Both the position numbers and the translations under genes were made by a program. From Paraliobacillus sp044383835 (GTDB lineage Bacteria; Bacillota; Bacilli; Bacillales; Amphibacillaceae), in assembly GCF_044383835.1 (NCBI RefSeq), contig NZ_JBISEP010000015.1:1-63382 (forward strand): DNA of 63,382 nucleotides, written 5' to 3'. The notes beneath the pieces are model-generated. The model searched no databases. It saw only the letters and a program-made list of their open reading frames with translations, and had not been told where the DNA came from. Shown piece after piece: positions 16,322-25,934 of the stretch; the first letter of the stretch is position 1; every line of letters begins with the position of its first letter.

Positions 16322-17719
16322 TTAACCGATTGAACCTTCCATCTCATAAGAAATTAGACGATTCATTTCAACTGCGTATTCCATTGGAAGTTCTTTTGTA
16401 AATGGTTCTATGAAGCCCATTACAATCATTTCAGTTGCTTCTTCCTCAGAAATTCCACGACTCATTAAATAGAACAATTGCTCTTCTGATACTTTAGAAA
16501 CTTTTGCTTCGTGCTCCAATGAAATATTTTCATTATAAATCTCATTGTAAGGTATCGTATCTGAAGTAGATTTATTATCCATGATTAATGTGTCACACTC
16601 TATGTTAGAACGTGCTCCATCTGCTTTACGCCCAAAATGGACAATGCCACGATAAGTTACTTTACCACCGTGCTTGGAAATTGATTTAGAAACAATCGTT
16701 GACGACGTATTTGGTGCTAAATGATACATTTTTGCTCCTGCATCTTGGTGTTGCCCTTTCCCTGCAAATGCAATCGATAAGGTCATCCCACGCGCGCCTT
16801 CTCCTTTTAAAATAACAGAAGGGTACTTCATTGTTAACTTAGAACCGATGTTCCCATCAACCCACTCCATTGTTGCATTGGCATCACATGTTGCACGCTT
16901 TGTCACAAGGTTATACACATTATTTGCCCAGTTTTGAATCGTTGTATAACGACAATAGGCATCCTTCTTAACAAAAATCTCAACGACCGCGCTATGCAGC
17001 GAATTCGTTGTATACGTAGGAGCTGTACAACCTTCAACATAATGAACAGAAGCACCTTCGTCTACAATGATTAATGTACGCTCAAACTGTCCCATATTTT
17101 CTGAGTTAATTCGGAAATATGCTTGCAACGGCGTATCTGTTTTTACTCCTTTTGGAACATAAATAAATGATCCACCAGACCAAACAGCAGAATTCAATGC
17201 TGAAAATTTATTATCTGTTGCTGGAATAACTTTTCCAAAGTATTGTCTAAACAATTCTTCATTTTCTTTTAATGCCGTATCTGTATCTTTAAAGACAATT
17301 CCTAGCTTCTCTAAATCTTCCTTCAAATTATGATAAACTACTTCCGATTCATATTGTGCAGATACACCAGCTAAATATTTTTGTTCTGCTTCTGGTATAC
17401 CTAATTTATCAAATGTTTGTTTAATTTCATCTGGTACTTCATCCCATGAACGCTCTGAGCGCTCTGATGGCTTAACATAATAGGTGATTTCATCAAAATC
17501 AAGTTCCGAAAGATCTCCACCCCACTGTGGCATTGGTTGCTTATAAAATTGCTCCAATGCTTTCAAACGATAATCAAGCATCCATTGTGGTTCTTCTTTC
17601 ATTCGAGAAATTTCTTCGACTACTTTTTTTGTTAGCCCTTTTTCTGTACGAAAAATAGAAACATCACGGTCGTGAAAGCCATATTTATATTCTCCAACTT
17701 CAGGTGCCTTTTTAGCCAT
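16322..17719 (-). CDS. sufB: Fe-S cluster assembly scaffold SufB
   Basis: A 465-residue SUF scaffold subunit on which Fe-S clusters are built with SufC and SufD. The C-terminal half is the conserved beta-helix core (RGIVHFGRKADGARSNIECD, EHEAKVSKVSEEQLFYLMSRG). Last gene of sufCDSUB, ending 10 bp before the operon terminator. The operon order and the presence of SufU rather than SufA/SufE are typical of Bacilli. Confidence 0.97.
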   Translation of the reverse strand: MAKKAPEVGEYKYGFHDRDVSIFRTEKGLTKKVVEEISRMKEEPQWMLDYRLKALEQFYKQPMPQWGGDLSELDFDEITYYVKPSERSERSWDEVPDEIKQTFDKLGIPEAEQKYLAGVSAQYESEVVYHNLKEDLEKLGIVFKDTDTALKENEELFRQYFGKVIPATDNKFSALNSAVWSGGSFIYVPKGVKTDTPLQAYFRINSENMGQFERTLIIVDEGASVHYVEGCTAPTYTTNSLHSAVVEIFVKKDAYCRYTTIQNWANNVYNLVTKRATCDANATMEWVDGNIGSKLTMKYPSVILKGEGARGMTLSIAFAGKGQHQDAGAKMYHLAPNTSSTIVSKSISKHGGKVTYRGIVHFGRKADGARSNIECDTLIMDNKSTSDTIPYNEIYNENISLEHEAKVSKVSEEQLFYLMSRGISEEEATEMIVMGFIEPFTKELPMEYAVEMNRLISYEMEGSIG

Positions 17720-17743
17720 GTCCTACCCCTCCTATTGTATTAA

Positions 17744-18181
17744 TTATTTATCTATCCCTTTTTCCATTGCTTTCCACGATAAAGTTGCACACTTAATTCT
17801 AGCAGGAAATTTCGCTACACCTTGCAACGCCTCTATATCTCCTAAATCCATATCTTCTGTGTCCACATCATTCCCTAACATCATTTCAGAGAAAACTTTA
17901 GACATATGCAACGCATCTTCGGTGGATTTACCTTTTATTGCTTGTGTCATCATAGAAGCAGATGACAAGCTAATGGAACAACCCTCTCCTTCAAATTTAG
18001 CGTCTTTTACAATATCATCCTCTACTAATAAATGTAGTTGAATGCGATCACCACAAGTTGGATTATTCATGTTAATCGTTAGAGATTCTTCATCAAAAGA
18101 GCCGCGGTTGCGCGGATTTTTATAGTGATCCATAATTACCTGTCTATATAAAGTGTCTAAATTATTAAAAGACATCACCAA
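17744..18181 (-). CDS. sufU: sulfur-transfer protein SufU
   Basis: A 145-residue zinc-dependent sulfurtransferase that takes persulfide sulfur from SufS and passes it to the SufBCD scaffold. Zinc and sulfur ligands are visible as NPTCGD (Cys43, Asp45), GEGCSIS and RIKCATL. The start is GTG at 18181, with AAAGGAG seven bases upstream; the ATG at 18175 is too far from that site. It overlaps the end of sufS by 17 bp, so translation is probably coupled. Confidence 0.95.
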   Translation of the reverse strand: MVMSFNNLDTLYRQVIMDHYKNPRNRGSFDEESLTINMNNPTCGDRIQLHLLVEDDIVKDAKFEGEGCSISLSSASMMTQAIKGKSTEDALHMSKVFSEMMLGNDVDTEDMDLGDIEALQGVAKFPARIKCATLSWKAMEKGIDK

Positions 18182-19385
18182 AAAACTCCTTTGCTCTTTG
18201 TAAAGCTGTTATAAATCGATCAACATCATCTGTTGTATTATACAAATAGAAACTAGCTCTTGCTGTTGCAGTAACTTGTAACCACTTCATTAATGGTTGC
18301 GCACAGTGATGTCCAGCTCGAACCGCAACACCTTCAGCATCTAATACAGTTGCTGTGTCATGTGGATGCACATCTGCTAAATTAAAAGTGATTAATCCTG
18401 CACGATTTTCTGGTCCGTATATTTCTATTCCATCTATTGTTTTTAATTGTTGCATCGCATGCGTAACTAGCTCTGTTTCATGCTCAGTTATATTATCCAT
18501 ACCAATTGTATTGAGAAAATCAATGGCAGCTCCCAAGCCGATAGCACCAGCTATAATTGGTGTACCACCTTCAAATTTCCACGGGAGCTCCTTCCAAGTC
18601 GAATCATATAAATCAACGAAGTCAATCATTTCGCCTCCGAATTCAACTGGTTCCATCTCTTCCAATAATGCTTTTTTACCATAAAGTACACCTATTCCAG
18701 TTGGTGCACACATTTTATGACCTGAAAAAGCATAGAAATCACAATTTAATGCTTGCACATCTACTGCCATATGAGGAACAGCTTGTGCACCATCAACAAC
18801 AATAATTGCACCATTCTTGTGAGCAATGTCTGCAACTTCTTTAATTGGATTAATTGTCCCTAATACATTGGAAACATGCGTCATAGCAACAATTTTTGTA
18901 TTTGGTGTAATTGTTTCTTTCACATCTTTTAGTGTTATCGTACCATCCGATTGTAGCGGAATATACGTCAAAGTGGCTCCAGTTTCTTTAGCAACTTGCT
19001 GCCACGGAATGATATTACTATGATGCTCCATTGGTGTTAAAACAATTTCATCACCATGAGAGAGATTCTTATTTCCATAACTGTAAGCTATCGTATTGAT
19101 AGCAGTAGTCGTACCACGAGTAAAAATCACTTCTTCTGTTGATTGGGCATGAATAAAAGCTCGAACCTTCTCTCTTGCTCCTTCATACTGATCCGTTGCA
19201 CGTGTCCCTAGCGTATGAACACCACGATGTACATTTGAATTATTCAATCTGTAATAAGCGTTTACCGCTTCAATAACTGACATAGGCTTTTGTGACGTAG
19301 CTGTTGAATCCAGATAAACTAAAGGATTCCCATTAATTTCTTGGTTTAAAATTGGAAATTGAGAACGGATTGCCTTTACATCCAT
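18165..19385 (-). CDS. sufS: cysteine desulfurase SufS
   Basis: A 406-residue PLP-dependent group II cysteine desulfurase, giving alanine and an enzyme-bound persulfide. The PLP lysine is in FYAFSGHKMCAPTG and the catalytic cysteine in RAGHHCAQPLM near residue 360. The first base of its stop/start region touches sufD (shared base 19385), typical of a tightly packed operon. Its partner SufU is directly downstream. Confidence 0.97.
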   Translation of the reverse strand: MDVKAIRSQFPILNQEINGNPLVYLDSTATSQKPMSVIEAVNAYYRLNNSNVHRGVHTLGTRATDQYEGAREKVRAFIHAQSTEEVIFTRGTTTAINTIAYSYGNKNLSHGDEIVLTPMEHHSNIIPWQQVAKETGATLTYIPLQSDGTITLKDVKETITPNTKIVAMTHVSNVLGTINPIKEVADIAHKNGAIIVVDGAQAVPHMAVDVQALNCDFYAFSGHKMCAPTGIGVLYGKKALLEEMEPVEFGGEMIDFVDLYDSTWKELPWKFEGGTPIIAGAIGLGAAIDFLNTIGMDNITEHETELVTHAMQQLKTIDGIEIYGPENRAGLITFNLADVHPHDTATVLDAEGVAVRAGHHCAQPLMKWLQVTATARASFYLYNTTDDVDRFITALQRAKEFFGDVF

Positions 19386-20689
19386 TAGTAAACTTTCCTC
19401 TCAATCACTTCTGTAAGTTGTTCGCGTACAGATTTTATTGGAATTTCATTCACAACAGGTGCTAAGAAACCATGAATAATTAAACGCTCTGCCTCTTGTT
19501 TAGAGATTCCTCTACTCATCAAATAATATAACTGAAGTGGGTCTACTCTACCAACAGAAGCTGCGTGCCCAGCAGTTACATCATCTTCATCAATTAGTAG
19601 GATTGGATTTGCGTCTCCACGTGCGTTTTTACTTAACATTAAAACACGAGATTCTTGCTCAGCATTTGCTTTTGTACCACCGTGTTCAATTTTTCCAATT
19701 CCATTAAAGATTGCAGATGCACTGTCTTTCATCACACCATGCTGTAAAATAAGTCCATTCGATTGTTTTCCATAATTCACAATTTTAGCAGTGAAATTCT
19801 GTGTTTGATCTCCACGTCCTACTGAAACTGCTTTCGCATAGGAAGAGGAATGATCTCCAATTAAGTGCGTAATATTTTCAGACACTGTATTACCATCATT
19901 CATTTGACCAAGTGCCCATTCAATATTTGCATCGCGATAAGCGATACCACGACGATTCATATAAACAGTCGTACCATGCGCAAAGTTATCTACTGAACCA
20001 AAAGAAATAGAAGCATTATCGTGCGCAATAACTTCCGCTACAACATTTGCAACGGTTTGTTCATCTTTATTGTGTGATATATAGTTTTCCACATATGTCA
20101 ATGAGCTGTTCGCTTCTGCAACAATGATAACGTGGTTGAACAATCCTAAATTAGGGTCTTCTTGCCAGAATATCGCTTGAAGTGGCTCTTCAATCACTAC
20201 ATTTTTAGGAACATATACAAAGGCACCGCCATTCATTAATGCAGCGTGTAGTGCCGTTAAACGATGCTCATCAAATGAAACAGCATCTTTCATATAATAA
20301 CGTTGCACAAGATCAGGATGTTTTTCTATTGCAGAGAAAATATCAGTAAAGATAACGCCTTTCTCTAATAAATCTTGCGAAAAACGTTGATAAGCTGTCG
20401 TCTGATTTCGCAAAATAACGATATTATTATCTTTTTTTGTATCGACAAATACTTTAATATCATTTGGAAGATCTTGTAATGAATCGATTGCTTCTCCAGC
20501 TACATCATGCGTAAATGTAGTGAAATTCCATTTTGTTATATTCGTTTTATCCGGTTTTGGCATCTCTAACATGTCAACACGCTCTAAAGCCTGTTGACGT
20601 AATGTAAGCATCCATTCCGGTTCATTGTGTTTTGTTGAAAAATCTTTTATATATGCTTCATCATATGGTAATTTTGTTTGCACAGCCAT
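19385..20689 (-). CDS. sufD: Fe-S cluster assembly protein SufD
   Basis: A 434-residue SufB paralogue forming the SufBC2D scaffold. The C-terminal part shares the SufB pattern (LMLSKNARGDANPILLIDEDDVTAGHAASVG, YYLMSRGIS). Between sufC (22 bp gap upstream) and sufS (one-base overlap). Length is normal. Confidence 0.96.
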   Translation of the reverse strand: MAVQTKLPYDEAYIKDFSTKHNEPEWMLTLRQQALERVDMLEMPKPDKTNITKWNFTTFTHDVAGEAIDSLQDLPNDIKVFVDTKKDNNIVILRNQTTAYQRFSQDLLEKGVIFTDIFSAIEKHPDLVQRYYMKDAVSFDEHRLTALHAALMNGGAFVYVPKNVVIEEPLQAIFWQEDPNLGLFNHVIIVAEANSSLTYVENYISHNKDEQTVANVVAEVIAHDNASISFGSVDNFAHGTTVYMNRRGIAYRDANIEWALGQMNDGNTVSENITHLIGDHSSSYAKAVSVGRGDQTQNFTAKIVNYGKQSNGLILQHGVMKDSASAIFNGIGKIEHGGTKANAEQESRVLMLSKNARGDANPILLIDEDDVTAGHAASVGRVDPLQLYYLMSRGISKQEAERLIIHGFLAPVVNEIPIKSVREQLTEVIERKVY

Positions 20690-20711
20690 CTAATCCCTCC
20701 TTACTGTACTA

Positions 20712-21497
20712 TTATGCGTTATTTCCTACAGTTTCCTCTTTAATTCCTAATTCTTGCTTGATCCAGTCATATCCTTCTGCTTCTAAGCGCTCTGCTAATT
20801 CTGGACCACCAGATTTCACAACACGTCCTTGCATCATCACATGCACATAGTCTGGTGTAATATAATCTAATAAACGTTGGTAGTGCGTAATAATTAGGCA
20901 ACCGAATGATTCATTACGAAGTTTATTGATTCCTTTAGATACGACTTTTAATGCATCAATATCTAGACCTGAGTCAATCTCATCTAGAATTCCAATTGCC
21001 GGTTTCAATAACATCAATTGAAGAATTTCGTTACGTTTTTTCTCACCGCCAGAAAAACCTTCATTTAAATAACGTTGAGCCATATTTTTATCAATTTCTA
21101 AATAATCCATTGCTTGATCCATTTCTTTGATAAATTTCATCAATGGAATTTCATCGCCTTCTTCACGACGTGCATTAATCGAAGAGCGTAAAAAATCAGA
21201 AGTTGTTACACCACTAATTTCACTTGGATATTGCATCGCTAAAAACAATCCAGCTTTAGCACGTTCATCTACTTCCATTTCTAAAACATCTTCCCCGTTT
21301 AACAAAATACTGCCGCTTGTTACTTCGTATTTAGGATGACCCATAATTGCAGAAGCCAATGTTGATTTTCCTGTTCCGTTTGGCCCCATTACTGCGTGGA
21401 ATTCCCCACCCTTAATTGTTAGGTTTACACCTTTTAATATTTCCTGACCTTCAATTTCAACATGAAGATCTTTGATTTCTAAAGTTGATCCAGACAT
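20712..21497 (-). CDS. sufC: Fe-S cluster assembly ATPase SufC
   Basis: A 261-residue ABC-type ATPase that drives conformational change of the SufB-SufD scaffold. Walker A GPNGTGKST, signature FSGGEKKRNE and Walker B GILDEIDSGLD are all present. First gene of the operon; the ATG follows a TTGGAGG site. No membrane partner exists in the operon, as expected for SufC. Confidence 0.97.
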   Translation of the reverse strand: MSGSTLEIKDLHVEIEGQEILKGVNLTIKGGEFHAVMGPNGTGKSTLASAIMGHPKYEVTSGSILLNGEDVLEMEVDERAKAGLFLAMQYPSEISGVTTSDFLRSSINARREEGDEIPLMKFIKEMDQAMDYLEIDKNMAQRYLNEGFSGGEKKRNEILQLMLLKPAIGILDEIDSGLDIDALKVVSKGINKLRNESFGCLIITHYQRLLDYITPDYVHVMMQGRVVKSGGPELAERLEAEGYDWIKQELGIKEETVGNNA

Positions 21498-21572
21498 ATC
21501 GATACCTCCAACATTTAATTTATAGGAACTGAATAAATATCCTAGTCATTATCAGTTTATTCTCATTACAAT

Positions 21573-21602
21573 CTTATACTATTTCGAATCTATAATCAAC
21601 AA
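21573..21602 (-). promoter_or_regulatory. possible promoter of the suf operon
   Basis: On the minus strand TTGTTG (21602-21597), 18 bp, TATAAG (21578-21573). Just downstream, TGATAATGA resembles a single Fur half-site but no full dyad is formed, so iron control is not claimed. Confidence 0.35.
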
Positions 21603-21738
21603 TTTCAGCCATTCTTCAAGTTGGTTTTCAAACTTATTGGTTTATAAATTCGTTATTGTAATTACAATAGCATAATTCAATTTCTATATAAATGATTTCT
21701 GTACAATCTACTAACATACTTTTTATTAAACTTTACGA

Positions 21739-21774
21739 AAAATCCCTCATAACGTTATTGTTACGAGGGATTTT
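21739..21774 (-). terminator. terminator after the 61-residue small gene
   Basis: AAAATCCCTCATAACG pairs with GTTACGAGGGATTTT with one mismatch and bulge; on the minus strand the stem runs into TTTTTCG. It lies 19 bp past the stop at 21793. Confidence 0.8.
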
Positions 21775-21792
21775 GTTAAATTTATTCATTTA

Positions 21793-21978
21793 TTAACGGT
21801 GTGCTTGTTGCTCCATTTCTGTAACTATCTTCAAACATTTTCGATGGCTTTTTTCTCTTTTTCGCTCGATTTCTAAACGTTTTTCTAAATTTTGGCCGTA
21901 TTCAGCATAACCAACGCCATGATTTTGCTGCATCGCCTTTTCCATTTCAGATGTGTAATTTAAAGCTAAATTGTCCAT
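21793..21978 (-). CDS. small charged protein of unknown function
   Basis: A 61-residue hydrophilic protein, MDNLALNYTSEMEKAMQQ to MEQQAHR, predicted mostly helical and rich in Glu, Lys and Arg, with no signal or membrane segment. I do not recognise it. It is likely real: AAGGAAGGG precedes the ATG and a dedicated terminator follows. It stands alone between metQ and suf on the same strand. Confidence 0.6.
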   Translation of the reverse strand: MDNLALNYTSEMEKAMQQNHGVGYAEYGQNLEKRLEIERKREKSHRKCLKIVTEMEQQAHR

Positions 21979-22167
21979 GGTTTAAAATAAACCCTTCCTT
22001 TCTTGATTTGACATCATTATTGTAACACTTATAAAAAAATGCAACAAAACTACTGACAAACCATACAAAGGGGTTTGAGCTTATCTATATCCAAACCAAT
22101 CAAATAACAATAACATAGCAATAATAGGTTCGATTTTCTATTGTTTATTAGCTTTTGCTTTTTCTAC

Positions 22168-22998
22168 TTATTCGGCACCAACAGGAACGACTTCCCCATT
22201 GTATTTTTCTGTAATGAAGTTTTGAATTTCTTCTGATTGAAGTACATCTACCAATGTTAATAGTGCCTCATCTTTCTCATCTTCACTACGAACTGCGATA
22301 ACATTTACGTAAGGAGATTCTCCCCCTTCAATAAATAAGGAATCATCAACTGGTGACAAACCAGCTTCAATGGCATAATTTGTATTAATTACCACAAGGG
22401 CATCTTCTTCTCTTTCATACATCTCAGGTAATACAGCTGGATCTACATCAGGAGAAAATGTTAAATCTAATTCATTTTCGACAATGTCATTAATCGTTGC
22501 TTCTGCTTTTTTAACATTTTCATCTAAAGTAATTAAGCCTTCAGACTCAAATAGAGCTAGTATTCGTCCATGATCTGGAACAGAACGACTAATGATAACC
22601 TCTGTTCCTTTAGAAATATCTTCTACACTTTTGATATTTTTAGAATAGACAGCCATTGGTTCTACGTGAATACCACCCAAATTCACAAAATCATATTCAA
22701 AATCTTCCACTTGAGATTCCAAATAAGGAATGTGTTGAAAGTAGTTCGCATCTAAATCACCGCTTGATAAATCTTTATTCGGCAAAACATAATCTTGATA
22801 CTCTTCTATCACTAGTTCAATCCCTTTATCCGTTAGCAACGGTTTTGCTTCTTCTAATATTTGGGCATGAGGTACACTAGTTGCCCCCACTTTAATTGTT
22901 GAAGTTGCTGATTCGTCTGAACCTTCTCCCTCATCTCCACAAGCAACTAATACGACAGCAAATAATCCAACAAACAATAAAAGTAATACTTTTTTCAT
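22168..22998 (-). CDS. metQ: methionine ABC transporter substrate-binding lipoprotein
   Basis: About 276 residues with a lipoprotein signal peptide (MKKVLLLLFVGLFAVVLVAC, lipobox cysteine at residue 20) followed by a NlpA/MetQ-type binding domain (TIKVGATSVPHAQILEEAKP, ANYFQHIPYLE). The start at 22998 has AAAGGGGAG six bases upstream; the longer frame to 23127 would hide the signal peptide and overlap metP. Third gene of metNPQ, under S-box control. Confidence 0.93.
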   Translation of the reverse strand: MKKVLLLLFVGLFAVVLVACGDEGEGSDESATSTIKVGATSVPHAQILEEAKPLLTDKGIELVIEEYQDYVLPNKDLSSGDLDANYFQHIPYLESQVEDFEYDFVNLGGIHVEPMAVYSKNIKSVEDISKGTEVIISRSVPDHGRILALFESEGLITLDENVKKAEATINDIVENELDLTFSPDVDPAVLPEMYEREEDALVVINTNYAIEAGLSPVDDSLFIEGGESPYVNVIAVRSEDEKDEALLTLVDVLQSEEIQNFITEKYNGEVVPVGAE

Positions 22999-23059
22999 TT
23001 TAATTCTCCCCTTTAGCTTATGACTTTTATATTTTTCTTGTAATAAACAAGAATTAATA

Positions 23060-23728
23060 TTACCTTTTGTCCAATTTATTCGTAATTCCATCACCAATAA
23101 ATTGAAAAACAAAAACAATGATAACAATCAACACAGTACACATGAACACTACATCATTGTACCCCCGTAAAAAACCATAGAAATAGGCATAATCCCCTAA
23201 CCCACCAGCACCAATAATACCTGCGACTGCTGTGTATCCTATTAACGCAATAGCCGTAACAGTCAAACCAGATACTAGCGCTGGAGTAGATTCCTTTAAT
23301 AACACTTTAAAAATAATGGTTGATGTTTTTGCACCCATTGACTTCGCCGCTTCAATCACTCCTTTATCTACTTCTCGGAGTCCAATCTCTACTAATCTTC
23401 CATAAAAAGGGGCAGACCCGATAATAAGTGCAGGTAATGCTGCATTTGGCCCACGAAGCGTTCCGATTAAGAAATCCGTAAAAGGGAATAATAATAAAAT
23501 TAAAATAACAAATGGAATTGCACGGAATACATTAACGATCGTAGCTACAATGATATTAATTACTTTATTTCCCCAAATACCACCCGGTGATGTTAAATAT
23601 AAGAATAATCCTAAGACCATCCCTAAAATAAATGTTCCAATTAATGCGATTAACGTCATATAAAAGGTCTCAAGCATTGCTTCCACAATACCTGACCATT
23701 CTACATTTGGAAAAAGTTGATTGAACAT
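23060..23728 (-). CDS. metP: methionine ABC transporter permease
   Basis: A 222-residue MetI/MetP-type permease with about five membrane spans and the ABC-coupling EAA loop (EVDKGVIEAAKSMGAKTSTI). It forms the membrane part of the MetNPQ methionine importer and begins one base after metN ends, with its ribosome binding site inside the metN tail. Confidence 0.94.
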   Translation of the reverse strand: MFNQLFPNVEWSGIVEAMLETFYMTLIALIGTFILGMVLGLFLYLTSPGGIWGNKVINIIVATIVNVFRAIPFVILILLLFPFTDFLIGTLRGPNAALPALIIGSAPFYGRLVEIGLREVDKGVIEAAKSMGAKTSTIIFKVLLKESTPALVSGLTVTAIALIGYTAVAGIIGAGGLGDYAYFYGFLRGYNDVVFMCTVLIVIIVFVFQFIGDGITNKLDKR

Positions 23729-23729
23729 G

Positions 23730-24746
23730 TTACTTCACCTCCACTTGAACAGATGTGGAAGTAATAAAGTTGATTGCTTTTTCTATTTCCTCATCTTCAC
23801 CTGTTATTTGAACAAAAAGTGTTCCATATGCACCAGACTGTGTTTGCTTCACATTCCCGTGCAAAATATTTAAGTCAACATTATATTTTTTCGCAACTTG
23901 ACTAATTGTAGCCTGATTTGCTGTTTCACCTAAAAAATGCAAGCGTAAAATTTTCCCTTGATCGATCTGTTTCAGTATTGATTCATCTGTCAATTCATCA
24001 TTCGGTTTACCCATCACTTGTTCTACAAACTTTTTGGTAACCGATTGTTTCGGGTGAGAAAAAACATCCATCACATTCCCTTGCTCAACGACACGTCCTT
24101 CTTCCATTACTGCAACACGATGACAAATTTTCTGTATCACATGCATTTCATGTGTAATTAAAATAATGGTTAATCCTAATTTTTTATTAATATCAACAAG
24201 TAATGACAGAATGGAATCCGTTGTTTCAGGGTCTAATGCCGATGTCGCTTCATCGCACAACAGCACTTTCGGGTTATTAGCTAAAGCTCTTGCAATACCA
24301 ACACGTTGTTTCTGTCCACCACTTAATTGAGCAGGATAAGCATCTTCTCGATCAGTTAATCCAACAAGACGAATTAATTCATCAGCTCGTTCCAATCGCT
24401 CAGCTTTTGAAATGCCAGCTATTTCTAATGGGAACATAATATTCTCCCGTACCGTGCGTGACCATAATAAATTGAAATGTTGAAAGATCATCCCAATTTC
24501 TTGTCTTGATAAACGCAATGCATTTTTTGATAAAGCTGTAATTTCTTGATCATTAATCGTTACATGACCTGATGTCGGCTCTTCTAGACGATTAATTAAA
24601 CGAATAAAGGTACTTTTACCCGCTCCACTATAACCAATGACACCAAATATTTCTCCTTTATCGATGGATAAATCAAGTGCATTAACAGCCTGGATCGTTG
24701 TGTCCTTTGTTTGAAACACTTTTGAGAGCTGCTTAATTTTAATCAT
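23730..24746 (-). CDS. metN: methionine ABC transporter ATP-binding protein
   Basis: About 338 residues: an ABC ATPase domain (Walker A GYSGAGKST, signature LSGGQKQRVG, Walker B VLLCDEATSALD) and a C-terminal NIL/ACT-like regulatory domain from about residue 260 that in MetN proteins senses methionine. Start at 24746 is favoured by AGTAGGAA just upstream rather than the ATG at 24770. First gene of metNPQ, following the S-box leader. Confidence 0.95.
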   Translation of the reverse strand: MIKIKQLSKVFQTKDTTIQAVNALDLSIDKGEIFGVIGYSGAGKSTFIRLINRLEEPTSGHVTINDQEITALSKNALRLSRQEIGMIFQHFNLLWSRTVRENIMFPLEIAGISKAERLERADELIRLVGLTDREDAYPAQLSGGQKQRVGIARALANNPKVLLCDEATSALDPETTDSILSLLVDINKKLGLTIILITHEMHVIQKICHRVAVMEEGRVVEQGNVMDVFSHPKQSVTKKFVEQVMGKPNDELTDESILKQIDQGKILRLHFLGETANQATISQVAKKYNVDLNILHGNVKQTQSGAYGTLFVQITGEDEEIEKAINFITSTSVQVEVK

Positions 24747-24842
24747 TTTATTCCTACTTTCTTTAATCACCTATAATTTTTCTGTACTTTAGCTCATGGA
24801 TGCTTAAAATAATTTTACAATCTATGAATCTTTCTCCTGCAA

Positions 24843-25019
24843 TATAAAAAGCGCCTTCCTGTTGTAGAGAACAGAAAGACACTTTGTCTATAATTAATCT
24901 GTTCTCTCATCTGCAAAAGCAATTATTGCTCTACAGGAATTGGCACCATTTTAAACATAAACTGTTTAACGGTTGCCGGGCTTCATCGGGCCAGTCCCTC
25001 CACCTCTCTTGATAAGAGA
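24843..25019 (-). promoter_or_regulatory. SAM (S-box) riboswitch upstream of metNPQ
   Basis: Read on the minus strand: CTCTTATCAAGAGAGGTGGAGGGA, then CTGGCCCGATGAAGCCCGGCAACC, then ATGGTGCCAATTCCTG, and GATGAGAG closing P1 (24,903-24,910). These are the SAM-I class core blocks. Downstream, AGAGAACAG and CTGTTCTCT form a long stem, and AACAGGAAGGCGCTTTTT can pair back to the GGTGCCAATTCCTGT arm as an alternative terminator. High SAM should stop metN transcription. Confidence 0.93.
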
Positions 25020-25053
25020 TTCAAATGCATATTCTATTTTTTGTTTAATTGAC

Positions 25054-25082
25054 ATGGTAGCATGATATTAATCATATGTCAA
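25054..25082 (-). promoter_or_regulatory. promoter of the S-box leader
   Basis: On the minus strand TTGACA (25082-25077), 17 bp, TACCAT (25059-25054), about 35 bp before the riboswitch P1. Confidence 0.7.
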
Positions 25083-25197
25083 CTTTTTTTCAAAGTTGAG
25101 TAAGTACAGTACTATCCTTTACAATAATGCTGTAACATCAAAAATTGCTTATAGAAAATTAAGTACAAAATAGATAAACGTATTAGGAAGGGGTATA

Positions 25198-25614
25198 TTG
25201 TTGCAATCGATTAATTTTACTTTACCGTATATCAACCAACCAGGTATTTTCAAACTAGCCGACTATAGAGAAAAAATTGTAATTTTAACTTTTTGGGTAT
25301 CGTGGTGTCCGGACTGTAGTTCCGATCTGCCTAAAAAAGAGCAACTTTATCGTTCAATAAATGACGATAAAGTAGAGATGGTGACAATAAATGTGACAGG
25401 AAGAGAACGAAATGATGGAGAGGCAGTAAGTTATACAACTAAATTCCTTACCCAACCTACATTAAAAGACAATGATAGGGAAGTCTATGATCTATTTAAA
25501 TGTGAAGGTGTACCAACTACTGTGATTATTAATCAGCAAGGTGAAATCTATCGTGTATTTGGTGAACAAAGTACAATGATAGAGATTGTAGAAGCAGTAG
25601 GTACAATTTTATGA
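25198..25614 (+). CDS. TlpA/ResA-like thiol-disulfide oxidoreductase
   Basis: A 138-residue redoxin with a thioredoxin-fold active site SWCPDCSSD (CPDC) near residue 38 and the cis-proline region VPTTVIINQQGEI. No signal peptide or membrane anchor is visible, unlike secreted ResA, so it is probably cytoplasmic. Start is TTG at 25198 or 25201 after GGAAGGGG. Its last 6 bp overlap the 3' end of the convergent thioredoxin-like gene. Confidence 0.8.
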   Translation: MLQSINFTLPYINQPGIFKLADYREKIVILTFWVSWCPDCSSDLPKKEQLYRSINDDKVEMVTINVTGRERNDGEAVSYTTKFLTQPTLKDNDREVYDLFKCEGVPTTVIINQQGEIYRVFGEQSTMIEIVEAVGTIL

Positions 25615-25923
25615 TTTATTAAAGCCAAATACTGACCAAGTTTTTGCTATTTTTTCGATATTACTTATAGAATAAATTTTTTCAATTGTATTGTCAGCAA
25701 ACTTAATGTAAACACAAGGAACACTTCCGATTTTATTCGTTTGCATAAACGTAGGAAATAAACCTGCATTCATCTCATAAAAGAGATGAGCATTCGTTTG
25801 TTTTTCAACTTTTCTTAAAATGTCTCTGGCCAATTGGCAAGTTCGACAAAATGGACTATAAATAAATATCAATTGTTGCGATTGATTGAATACATGACTA
25901 TTCTCTTTCACTATTTGCTTCAT
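25609..25923 (-). CDS. yusE: thioredoxin-like protein YusE
   Basis: About 104 residues with a CRTC active site near residue 31 (SPFCRTCQLA) and the cis-Pro loop SVPCVYIKF. It matches the YusE thioredoxin-like family in size and location next to yusF and gcvH. ATG at 25923 has AAGGAG six bases upstream; the TTG at 25938 would overlap yusF. Likely a thiol-redox carrier; partner unknown. Confidence 0.75.
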   Translation of the reverse strand: MKQIVKENSHVFNQSQQLIFIYSPFCRTCQLARDILRKVEKQTNAHLFYEMNAGLFPTFMQTNKIGSVPCVYIKFADNTIEKIYSISNIEKIAKTWSVFGFNKS

Positions 25924-25934
25924 TTGAAACTCCT

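Noticed and set aside
21543..21570. Fur box upstream of sufC
   Set aside because: Only one half-site (TGATAATGA) is present; the inverted partner is missing.
22168..23127. Long metQ start at 23127
   Set aside because: It lacks a ribosome binding site, overlaps metP and would hide the lipoprotein signal peptide.
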